This document shows positions 1 through 7,132 of a stretch of DNA of 64,000 nucleotides, piece by piece. A program made the position numbers and the translations under genes. The notes under the pieces are model-generated. The model was not told the origin of the DNA. It worked only from the letters and a program-made list of their open reading frames with translations, and made no database searches. Each line of letters opens with the position of its first letter. Position 1 is the first letter of the stretch. Where the stretch lies: positions 248,001 to 312,000 of the forward strand of contig NZ_NEHW01000001.1 in assembly GCF_002112505.1 (NCBI RefSeq), given 5' to 3'. The stretch is from Pseudomonas sp. R28(2017). GTDB taxonomy: Bacteria > Pseudomonadota > Gammaproteobacteria > Pseudomonadales > Pseudomonadaceae.

Positions 1-1514
1 GCCTCCACTTCCATCTCCCCAGCCCCGCCCCCGGCATCGGAAATCCCCCCACAACCATGGGTCATCGGCCCGAGCCAAGGGTCGCCAACCTGCACCCAGC
101 GCCCCGGCGCAAACCACGACACACCATTGACCTCGCGACGTTGCACCTCACCCGGATGGGCCCGCTCATGGGCCCGGTACCAGTCCTCGATACGGTCGTC
201 GATCCAGCCATGGAAGCGCCAGAACACCGGGTTGACGTGGGACGAGAACGGGTCGCCGAGGAAGTCGTTTTCCTCACGGAACCAGCGCGCCGCATAGTCC
301 GTCTGGTTGCGATCGCCCATCACCGGCGCGCCGTTGGACGGGTCGCGGGTGACGGTGGCCCAGCGCATGTGCAGCCAGTCGTGGATGTTCAGTTCCACCT
401 CCGACCCGAACTGCCCCAGGGTCAGGCGGCTGAGGTAGTCCGGGTCCTGGTATTGCGATTCCCAGACCTGGAAATTGCTGAAGAACGTCTCGGCCGCCTT
501 GATGCCATGCAGCCACTGGCTCAGTTCCTGGTCATTGGCCGCGATCCAGGCCGGTGGCACCGAGTTGCCGTCATGGTTTTCCTGATAGCGGATAAACCCT
601 GGCCGGTCGTACTCGAGCTGCGGTGACGGCAGCGGCAGTTGCGCCCAGTTCGGCAGGTCAGGCTGCAACCTGCGGGCGTGCGCCAGCATGTGCCGGTGCA
701 TGAAGAAGAAGTCTTCGCCTGAGCCATTGAGGTGCTTGCGCCGCCCGCGTGCGCCGCGTTCAGCGTCACGCGGGCCAGGCTGCCAGCCAGCACCGCGCAA
801 GGCATCGCGCTTGTCGTCGGCCAGGCGGTGCCATTTGTCCCGGGTGGCATGCCACACCTGGTGGAACAGGCGGTGCTCGGGCGAGTTCAGCCAGGCCATC
901 AGCGCCGGTGCAAGGGGCGTGACCTGGCGGGCCTCAGGGAAGGCACGCTTGGTAGCAACGAAGTGGTTGTCCGGTTCGGTCATCAACAATGGCCGGTCGA
1001 TGCGGCGGATGCGCCCGGTCAGGGTGCCAGCGCCAGCGTTGCCCCAGGATGCCCAGACTTCATCGAGGGTCGCCTCCAGTTCATGGCTGGGCGCTGACGA
1101 CCCATCCGGCACCAGGCGCCAACGGACCTTGCCAGCATCGGCGGCGACCAGCTCGCCGAGCACCCGGTAACGGGGCTGCTCAGTGCCGCGCAGGCGTTCA
1201 GCCACGTCGATGAAGCCACGCAGCGAGCGACCGGTCGGGCCGACATCCAGCAGCATCTGCACGCCCTGCAGCGGCAGGCCGTCCAGGCCGGCCTCGGTAC
1301 CACTGAAACGTACATCCCAGATGCCGCGCAGTTTGTCGGCGAGGTGCACGCCAGTATCGGTGGCGGCCTCTACCGTGGCTTCGCCGGGCGTCTCCACCTC
1401 GTCTTTCTTGAGCTTCTCATCATGGTCGCGCGGCTGGCGCGCATACCACGCTGCCGAACCCGCCGCCCCGGCTACCGCCAGCCCCACCATGAACCCACGC
1501 CTGGAAAACCTCAT
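1..1514 (-). CDS. pvdP: PvdP, periplasmic tyrosinase of pyoverdine maturation (3' end cut by window edge)
   Basis: One open frame runs from an ATG at 1514 to the left edge without a stop, giving 504 residues of a protein of about 540. It starts with a Tat signal (SRRGFM) followed by a hydrophobic Ala/Gly stretch. Tyrosinase-type copper histidines are visible in FHQVWHATRDKW, FFFMHRHMLAHARR and, further on, SSHVNPVFWRFHGWIDDRI. In the family, PvdP is a copper enzyme in the periplasm that oxidises the tyrosine-derived part of ferribactin to make the dihydroxyquinoline chromophore. It diverges from pvdM, and each gene has its own PvdS box in the 177-bp gap. The C-terminal lid region is outside the window. 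Confidence 0.93.
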   Translation of the reverse strand, partial: MRFSRRGFMVGLAVAGAAGSAAWYARQPRDHDEKLKKDEVETPGEATVEAATDTGVHLADKLRGIWDVRFSGTEAGLDGLPLQGVQMLLDVGPTGRSLRGFIDVAERLRGTEQPRYRVLGELVAADAGKVRWRLVPDGSSAPSHELEATLDEVWASWGNAGAGTLTGRIRRIDRPLLMTEPDNHFVATKRAFPEARQVTPLAPALMAWLNSPEHRLFHQVWHATRDKWHRLADDKRDALRGAGWQPGPRDAERGARGRRKHLNGSGEDFFFMHRHMLAHARRLQPDLPNWAQLPLPSPQLEYDRPGFIRYQENHDGNSVPPAWIAANDQELSQWLHGIKAAETFFSNFQVWESQYQDPDYLSRLTLGQFGSEVELNIHDWLHMRWATVTRDPSNGAPVMGDRNQTDYAARWFREENDFLGDPFSSHVNPVFWRFHGWIDDRIEDWYRAHERAHPGEVQRREVNGVSWFAPGRWVQVGDPWLGPMTHGCGGISDAGGGAGEMEVE

Positions 1515-1556
1515 CGCCACATCCGTATCCGTGTCAGCCACGCCTATCGAGCTAGA

Positions 1557-1580
1557 ACGAGACGCCGCGCGGCAAATTTA
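1557..1580 (-). promoter_or_regulatory. PvdS iron-starvation box for pvdP
   Basis: Read on the minus strand, TAAAT (1580-1576), 16 nt, then CGT (1559-1557). This is the -35/-10 arrangement recognised by the extracytoplasmic sigma factor PvdS. It lies 43 bp before the pvdP ATG. Confidence 0.85.
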
Positions 1581-1595
1581 CCGGCAGCACGCCGC

Positions 1596-1619
1596 TAAAT
1601 TTCCCGCTGCCGCTCTCGT
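1596..1619 (+). promoter_or_regulatory. PvdS iron-starvation box for pvdMNO
   Basis: TAAAT (1596-1600), 16 nt, CGT (1617-1619), on the plus strand. It faces away from the pvdP box, with 15 bp between the two TAAAT elements, and lies 72 bp before the chosen pvdM start. Confidence 0.85.
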
Positions 1620-1691
1620 CCCTCCGTGACAGGCAAGCCCCGTGATCGCGGCTGCCGCAATCGCATCGACCCTGCAACCAACGGGATGGCA

Positions 1692-3050
1692 ATGAACACG
1701 ACACGCTTGCGCAAGGCCCCCTACCTCGCTGCCCTGGCGCTGATCCTCGCGCTTGCGGGCGCCGCAGCCTGGTACTTCTTCATCCACCTGCCGGCCGGTT
1801 ACCCGCGTGAGGTGATCAAACATGCCGAAGAACTTCAGGAACGCATCATCTCCTTCGACAGCCATATCACCGTGCCGCTGAACTTCGGCACCGAAGGCAA
1901 GGAGGCCGACAAGGATGGCAGCGGCCAGTTCGACCTGGTCAAGGCCGGGCGCGGGCGCCTCTCCGGCGCGGCATTGACGATCTTCGGCTGGCCGGAAATC
2001 TGGAACGGCGCCAACGCGCCCCATCGCCCGACCGCCGCGTTCGTCGATGAAGCGCGCCAACAGCAGGAGATGCGCTACAAGATCCTCACCGGCATGGTCC
2101 GCGACTACCCCAACCAGGTCGCCATCGCCTACACCCCCGCCGACTTCCGACGCCTGCACGGCGAAGGCAAGTTCGCGATCTTTCTCAGCATGCTCAACGC
2201 CTACCCGCTGGGCCACGACCTCGATGCCCTGGACACCTGGGCCGCACGCGGCATGCGCATGTTCGGCTTCAGCTACGTGGGCAACAACGCCTGGGCCGAC
2301 TCTTCGCGCCCGCTGCCGTTCCTCAACGACACCCCCGACGCCCTCGGCGGCCTGTCACCACTGGGTGAACAGGCCGTGGGCCGGCTCAACGACCTGGGCG
2401 TGATCATCGATGTCTCGCAGATGTCCACCCTGGCCCTGGAAGATGTCGCCCGCCTGAGCCGCGCGCCGATGGTCGCCTCCCACTCGGCCCCGCGTGCGCT
2501 GGTGGACATCCCGCGCAACCTCAGCGACCACGAACTGCAAGCGATCAAGCACAGCGGCGGCGTGGTGCAGGTGGTGGGCTTCCCGGCCTACCTCAAACCC
2601 CTGAGCCAGGGCACCCTGGACAAGCTCAACGCCCTGCGCAAGCGTTTCGACCTGCAGCCACTGAACGGCCTGGCCAACGCCCTGATGCCGGGTGACGCAA
2701 TCATCTCGATCTGGCCCGAGCAGAAGTTCGGCGAGTACGCCAGCGCGCTGTACGCCATCCTCGACGAAGAGCCCCGCGCCACGGTCAAGGACATGGTCGA
2801 CGCCATCGACTACACCGTGCGCAAGATCGGCATCGACCATGTCGGCATCGCCTCCGACTTCAACGATGGCGGCGGCGTCACCGGCTGGATGAACGTCGGC
2901 GAGTCGCGCAATGTCACTGCCGAACTGATCCAGCGCGGTTACTCCGACGCCGACATCGCCAAGCTGTGGGGTGGCAACTTCCTGCGCGTATGGGAACAGG
3001 TGCAACGCCTGGCCAAGCCTGGTGCCGACACGCAAGCGGAGCGCGGCTGA
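1692..3050 (+). CDS. pvdM: PvdM, membrane-anchored dipeptidase-like pyoverdine maturation protein
   Basis: 452 residues from ATG 1692. ATG 1686 is equally possible; the long-frame start at 1626 lies within the promoter region just 3' of the PvdS box. Residues 8-30 form an uncleaved signal anchor (APYLAALALILALAGAAAWYFF), placing the protein in the periplasm. The rest resembles renal-type membrane dipeptidases (peptidase M19), with the C-terminal signature IGIDHVGIASDFNDGGGV. PvdM is known to be needed for PvdP-dependent ferribactin oxidation in fluorescent pseudomonads, but its chemistry is unclear. The N-terminal metal motif reads DSHIT rather than the usual DxHxD. Its stop overlaps the pvdN start, so the two are probably translationally coupled. 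Confidence 0.9.
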   Translation: MNTTRLRKAPYLAALALILALAGAAAWYFFIHLPAGYPREVIKHAEELQERIISFDSHITVPLNFGTEGKEADKDGSGQFDLVKAGRGRLSGAALTIFGWPEIWNGANAPHRPTAAFVDEARQQQEMRYKILTGMVRDYPNQVAIAYTPADFRRLHGEGKFAIFLSMLNAYPLGHDLDALDTWAARGMRMFGFSYVGNNAWADSSRPLPFLNDTPDALGGLSPLGEQAVGRLNDLGVIIDVSQMSTLALEDVARLSRAPMVASHSAPRALVDIPRNLSDHELQAIKHSGGVVQVVGFPAYLKPLSQGTLDKLNALRKRFDLQPLNGLANALMPGDAIISIWPEQKFGEYASALYAILDEEPRATVKDMVDAIDYTVRKIGIDHVGIASDFNDGGGVTGWMNVGESRNVTAELIQRGYSDADIAKLWGGNFLRVWEQVQRLAKPGADTQAERG

Positions 3051-4339
3051 TGAACGACCGTCGCAGCTTTCTCAAACAGGCTGGTCTGCTCGCCGCCGCC
3101 CTGCCCTTGACTGGCAGTTTTACTACGCACGCACTGGCCGCCCCCCTTGTGGCAAAACCCGGCCAGGACAAATGGCAAGCCCTGCGCCAGCAGTTCGACC
3201 TGGACCCGGCCTACCTGCACTTCTGCAATTTCCTGCTTGCCTCCCACCCCCGCGTGGTCAGCGAGGCCATCGCCCGCTTCCGCGCGCGGCTGGACCAGAA
3301 CCCGGGCGAAATGGTCGACTGGGACCGCGAGGAGCTCTGGGGCTATGAGAATGAGGTGCGCGCCTGGGCCGGCCGCTATTTCGGCGTGCAACCAGGCCAG
3401 GTGGCCCTGACCGGCAGCACCACCGAAGGCTTGTCGATGATCTACGGCGGCCTGCAGGTGGCGCCGGGCAAGGAGATCCTGGTCAGCGCCCACGAGCACT
3501 ATTCCACCAACACCCGCCTGGCCTACCGCGAACGGCTGATGGGCACCCAGGTGCGCCGGGTGGCGCTGTTCAAGGACCCTCAGCTGGCCTCGGTGGACGA
3601 AATGCTTGGCAATATCCGCCAGGCCATCCGCCCGGAAACCCGTGTGCTCGGCATGACCTGGGTGCAGTCCGGCAGCGGCGTCAAGCTGCCGATCCGCGAA
3701 GTCGGCGAACTGGTGAAAACGCTAAACCAAAACCGTGACGAGCAGGACCGGATCATCTACGTGGTCGACGGCGTGCACGGCTTCGGCATCGAGGACGTGA
3801 CCTTCGCCGACTTCAACTGCGACTACTTCATCGCCGGCACCCACAAGTGGCTGTTCGGCCCACGCGGCACCGGCGTGATCATCGCCCGCGAAGCCAAGCC
3901 CCAGCCGTACCTGGTGCCCAGCCTGCCGACCTTCACCAAGGGCGAGAACTTCGGCACCTTGATGACCCCTGGCGGCTACCACGCTTTCGACCACCGCCTG
4001 GCCCTGGGCAAGGCATTCGAACTGCACCTGCAGCTGGGCAAGGCCGATGTCCAGGCCCGCGTGCACCAGCTCAACGACTACCTCAAGCAGCGCCTCGCCG
4101 AGCACCGCAAGGTGCAGCTGGTGACGCCACGCAGCCGCCAGCTTTCCGCAGGCTTCACCTTCTTCCGCGTCGAGGGCCGCGATTGCGACGCCGTTGCCCG
4201 CCACCTGATGGCCAACAAGGTGATCAGCGACGCCGTCGACCGTGACGTCGGCCCGGTGGTGCGCCTGGCCCCGAGCCTGCTCAACGACGAAGCCGAGATC
4301 GACCGGGTGATGGCCATCCTCGCCCCGCAACTCGCCTGA
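3050..4339 (+). CDS. pvdN: PvdN, periplasmic PLP-dependent enzyme modifying the pyoverdine side chain
   Basis: 429 residues, starting at an ATGA overlap with the pvdM stop. The N-terminus carries a strong Tat signal (DRRSFLK followed by a hydrophobic run and an ALA cleavage site near residue 30), so the cofactor-loaded enzyme is exported folded. It is an aminotransferase class V fold; the PLP lysine is in IAGTHKWLFGPRGTG. PvdN is known to convert the chromophore-bound glutamate to a succinamide side chain in the periplasm. Its length matches the family (about 427 residues). Middle gene of pvdMNO, 25 bp before pvdO. Confidence 0.93.
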   Translation: MNDRRSFLKQAGLLAAALPLTGSFTTHALAAPLVAKPGQDKWQALRQQFDLDPAYLHFCNFLLASHPRVVSEAIARFRARLDQNPGEMVDWDREELWGYENEVRAWAGRYFGVQPGQVALTGSTTEGLSMIYGGLQVAPGKEILVSAHEHYSTNTRLAYRERLMGTQVRRVALFKDPQLASVDEMLGNIRQAIRPETRVLGMTWVQSGSGVKLPIREVGELVKTLNQNRDEQDRIIYVVDGVHGFGIEDVTFADFNCDYFIAGTHKWLFGPRGTGVIIAREAKPQPYLVPSLPTFTKGENFGTLMTPGGYHAFDHRLALGKAFELHLQLGKADVQARVHQLNDYLKQRLAEHRKVQLVTPRSRQLSAGFTFFRVEGRDCDAVARHLMANKVISDAVDRDVGPVVRLAPSLLNDEAEIDRVMAILAPQLA

Positions 4340-4364
4340 CCTTTCGCCTTTCAAGAGAACCGCC

Positions 4365-5219
4365 ATGCACATGTTCAAGCCCCTGGCCCTGGTGGCCGCC
4401 CTGCTCGCCGGCGCCCCGGCCTTTGCCAGCGACGCGCACGCACCCGGCAAGACCTTCAAGGACTGCAAGGATTGCCCCGAAATGGTCGTGCTGCCCGCCG
4501 GCAGTTTCACCATGGGCGTGCCTGACGACGAAGTCGGCCGCCAGCCGGACGAAGGCCCGATGCACACCGTCACCTTTGCCAAGCCCTTTGCCATCAGCCA
4601 GTTCCAGGCACAGGCCAAACAGCTGCAGGCCTGGCAGCGCGATGCCAAGGTCACCCTCCCCGACGGTGACGACCGCCCGGGCCGCCGCTGCACCAACGGC
4701 AAACCCAGCTACCCGCAAGGCCCGGACCAACCGGCGGTGTGCATCAGCTACGACGAGGTGAAGGCCTACGTCGCCTGGCTGTCGAAGAAGACCGGCAAGC
4801 ATTACCGCATGCTCAGCGAAGCCGAGCGTGAATACGGTGCTCGCGCAGGCTCCAGCGGCCCGTTCCCGTTCCCCTTCGATGAAGGCAAGGAATACAGCAT
4901 CGCCCAGCACGCCAACACCTACGGCGCGGCCGATGGCTACAACTACACCTCGCCTGCCGGCAGCTTCCCGGCCAACGCCTTCGGCCTCTACGACATGCAC
5001 GGCAACGTCTACGAATGGGTCGCCGACTGCCGGCACGACAGCTACGTCGGCGCACCTGCCGATGGCAGTGCGTGGATGGAAGCAAACTGCGAGTACAACC
5101 ACATCCGCGGCAACGACTACAGCGAAGCCCCGGTGTTCTCCCGCTCCGGCAACCGCAACTACCGCGAACCCTACGTGCGTGGCGACTGGCTGGGCTTCCG
5201 GGTAGCCCGCGAGCTCTGA
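4365..5219 (+). CDS. pvdO: PvdO, periplasmic FGE/sulfatase-modifying-factor-like protein of pyoverdine maturation
   Basis: 284 residues with a Sec signal peptide (MHMFKPLALVAALLAGAPAFA). The body is a formylglycine-generating-enzyme (FGE-sulfatase) domain: MVVLPAGSFTMGVPDDE near the N-terminus, YRMLSEAEREYGARAG in the middle, and FGLYDMHGNVYEWVADC and WLGFRVAREL at the end. PvdO has been shown in P. fluorescens to complete the chromophore by oxidising dihydropyoverdine. A second in-frame ATG at residue 3 is a possible start. Last gene of pvdMNO; a GC-rich palindrome follows at 5260-5280 before the pvdE promoter. Confidence 0.92.
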   Translation: MHMFKPLALVAALLAGAPAFASDAHAPGKTFKDCKDCPEMVVLPAGSFTMGVPDDEVGRQPDEGPMHTVTFAKPFAISQFQAQAKQLQAWQRDAKVTLPDGDDRPGRRCTNGKPSYPQGPDQPAVCISYDEVKAYVAWLSKKTGKHYRMLSEAEREYGARAGSSGPFPFPFDEGKEYSIAQHANTYGAADGYNYTSPAGSFPANAFGLYDMHGNVYEWVADCRHDSYVGAPADGSAWMEANCEYNHIRGNDYSEAPVFSRSGNRNYREPYVRGDWLGFRVAREL

Positions 5220-5259
5220 GCGACACCCCTCTGCGCGGTACCGCACGCGGTACCGACTT

Positions 5260-5280
5260 GCCCGGGCGCACGGCCCGGGC
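5260..5280 (+). repeat. GC-rich palindrome after pvdO
   Basis: Two copies of the self-complementary octamer GCCCGGGC are separated by GCACG. They can pair as an 8-bp stem. No T-run follows, so it is not a convincing intrinsic terminator, but it sits between the pvdMNO end and the PvdS box of pvdE and could stop or stabilise the upstream mRNA. Confidence 0.4.
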
Positions 5281-5284
5281 CAGC

Positions 5285-5308
5285 TAAATCACAGCCCCCC
5301 TCACACGT
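5285..5308 (+). promoter_or_regulatory. PvdS iron-starvation box for pvdE
   Basis: TAAAT (5285-5289), 16 nt, CGT (5306-5308), on the plus strand, 81 bp before the pvdE ATG. Confidence 0.85.
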
Positions 5309-5389
5309 CTTTTCACTGGGCAACCAGCCCACACGGCGCTCGCACGCGCAGCGCCGAAACCGCATCCGCGTACCCACCAGGAATTCACC

Positions 5390-7048
5390 ATGAACCGATC
5401 GACCCCTGGCGCTCTCCGCGAACTCCTCGGCCTGCTCAAGCCTTACCGACTGATCGTCGCCCTGGCCGTCGTGCTGGGGATCGTCGGCGGCCTGTGCATC
5501 ACCTTGCTGCTCGCCAACATCAACAACCTGCTGCATGCCCCCGGTGCCATCACCTGGGGCGTGGTGCTGGCGTTCGGCGGTATCTGCCTGCTCGCCCTGT
5601 GCGCCTCCATCGCCTCGGATATCGGCACCAACTATGTCGGCCAGCATGTGATCGCCCGGCTGCGCCGCGACCTCGGCGAGAAGGTGCTCAGCGCGCCCAT
5701 CGAGCAGATCGAACGCTACCGCAGCCACCGCCTGATCCCGGTGCTGACCCATGACGTCGACACCATCAGCGACTTCGCCTTCGCCTTTGCCCCGCTGGCC
5801 ATTTCGCTGTCGGTGACGCTGGGCTGCCTCGGCTACCTGGCCCAGTTGTCCTGGCCGATGTTCCTGATCACCGCCTGCGCCATCCTGATCGGCACGGCGG
5901 TGCAGTACATCGCGCGGGTGCGCGGTATCCGTGGCTTCCATGCGGCCCGCGAGGCGGAAGACGAAATGCAGCGGCACTACAGTGGTGTCGCGTCCGGGGC
6001 CAAGGAGTTGCGCATCAGCCGCCCGCGCCGCCAGCGCATGTTCGACGAGCGCATCAGCCGCACCGCCAACTTCATCCGCGATACCCACATCCGCTCGATC
6101 AACATCTTCGTGGTTGCCAAGAGCCTGGGCTCGATGCTGTTCTTCGTGGTCATCGGGCTGGTGCTGGCACTGCAACAGGCCCAACTGATCACCGACCCCA
6201 AGGTCACCAGCGGTTTCGTGCTGGTGTTGCTGTTCATGAAGGGGCCGCTGGAGCACCTGGTTTCGACCCTGCCCATCGTCAGCCGCGCGCAAATCGCCTT
6301 CCGCCGCATTGCCGAGCTGTCGACCCAGTTCTCGTCGCCCGAACCGCACCTGCTGCTCGACGCCCCTGAAGTCCCCGACCGGCAGATTCGCAGCCTCGAA
6401 CTGCGCAATGTGCGCTTCGCCTTCCCGCCGGTGGACGGTGCCGCGCCTTTTGCCCTGGGGCCGATCAACCTGCGCGTCGAACAGGGCGACATCCTGTTCA
6501 TCGTCGGCGAGAACGGTTGCGGCAAGACCACCCTGATCAAGCTGCTGCTGGGCCTGTACGCCCCCCATGAAGGCCAGATCGTGCTGGACGGCCAGGCCGT
6601 CACCGCCAGCAACCGCGACGACTACCGCCAGCTGTTCACCACGGTGTTCGCCGACTACTACCTGTTCGATGACCTGCTGCAGGGCGGCCAGGCTTTGCCC
6701 GACGACGCCGGCAAGTACCTGCAACGCCTGGAGATCGCCCACAAGGTGCAGATCCGCGATGGCGCCTTCACCACCACCGACCTGTCCACCGGCCAGCGCA
6801 AGCGCCTGGCGCTGGTCAACGCCTGGCTGGAGAAGCGCCCGGTGCTGGTGTTCGACGAATGGGCCGCCGACCAGGACCCGACCTTCCGGCGCATTTTCTA
6901 CACCGAACTGCTGCCGGAGCTGAAGCGCCTGGGCAAGACCATCATCGTCATCAGCCACGACGACCGCTACTTCGACGTAGCCGATCACCTGCTGCGACTG
7001 CGCGACGGCAAGCGGGTGGAGGAAGAAATCACAACATTTTCACATTGA
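5390..7048 (+). CDS. pvdE: PvdE, ABC exporter of the pyoverdine precursor ferribactin
   Basis: 552 residues, a fused membrane/ATPase half-transporter of the cyclic-peptide exporter type. Six hydrophobic segments fill about residues 15-300. The ATPase domain has Walker A (GENGCGKTT, near residue 370), the signature LSTGQRKRLAL, Walker B RPVLVFDEWAAD and the H-loop VISHDD. PvdE works as a dimer in the inner membrane and carries acylated ferribactin to the periplasm, where PvdP, PvdM, PvdN and PvdO act. The start has an AGGAATTCACC ribosome-binding region just upstream. Length fits the family (549 in P. aeruginosa). Confidence 0.94.
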   Translation: MNRSTPGALRELLGLLKPYRLIVALAVVLGIVGGLCITLLLANINNLLHAPGAITWGVVLAFGGICLLALCASIASDIGTNYVGQHVIARLRRDLGEKVLSAPIEQIERYRSHRLIPVLTHDVDTISDFAFAFAPLAISLSVTLGCLGYLAQLSWPMFLITACAILIGTAVQYIARVRGIRGFHAAREAEDEMQRHYSGVASGAKELRISRPRRQRMFDERISRTANFIRDTHIRSINIFVVAKSLGSMLFFVVIGLVLALQQAQLITDPKVTSGFVLVLLFMKGPLEHLVSTLPIVSRAQIAFRRIAELSTQFSSPEPHLLLDAPEVPDRQIRSLELRNVRFAFPPVDGAAPFALGPINLRVEQGDILFIVGENGCGKTTLIKLLLGLYAPHEGQIVLDGQAVTASNRDDYRQLFTTVFADYYLFDDLLQGGQALPDDAGKYLQRLEIAHKVQIRDGAFTTTDLSTGQRKRLALVNAWLEKRPVLVFDEWAADQDPTFRRIFYTELLPELKRLGKTIIVISHDDRYFDVADHLLRLRDGKRVEEEITTFSH

Positions 7049-7085
7049 TTTTTCCGGTTCTGGGGCGCCGGTACGTTACATAAAT

Positions 7086-7104
7086 GCAAATAACTCTCAT
7101 AAGT
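7086..7104 (+). promoter_or_regulatory. Fur-box-like operator before fpvA
   Basis: The 19-mer gcaaataactctcataagt resembles the Pseudomonas Fur box; by hand alignment about 10 of 19 positions match the GATAATGATAATCATTATC consensus. No TAAAT-16/17-CGT box was found between pvdE and fpvA. Direct Fur control of the receptor is inferred. Confidence 0.5.
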
Positions 7105-7132
7105 AATCTATCTGCTAACACTGAGTATCCGC

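Noticed and set aside
57..1315. Several small minus- and plus-strand ORFs over the left edge
   Set aside because: They are out-of-frame reads of pvdP, whose true frame has no stop in the window.
1..1514. Possible broken pvdP
   Set aside because: The correct frame is continuous from 1514 to the edge with all copper motifs; it is only cut by the window.
5230..5256. Direct repeat GCGGTACCG before pvdE as an operator
   Set aside because: Only nine bases, in GC-rich DNA, upstream of the PvdS box; no known regulator site matches.
5171..6988. 605-codon minus-strand frame opposite pvdE
   Set aside because: A shadow of pvdE; low-complexity Gly/Val/Gln translation.
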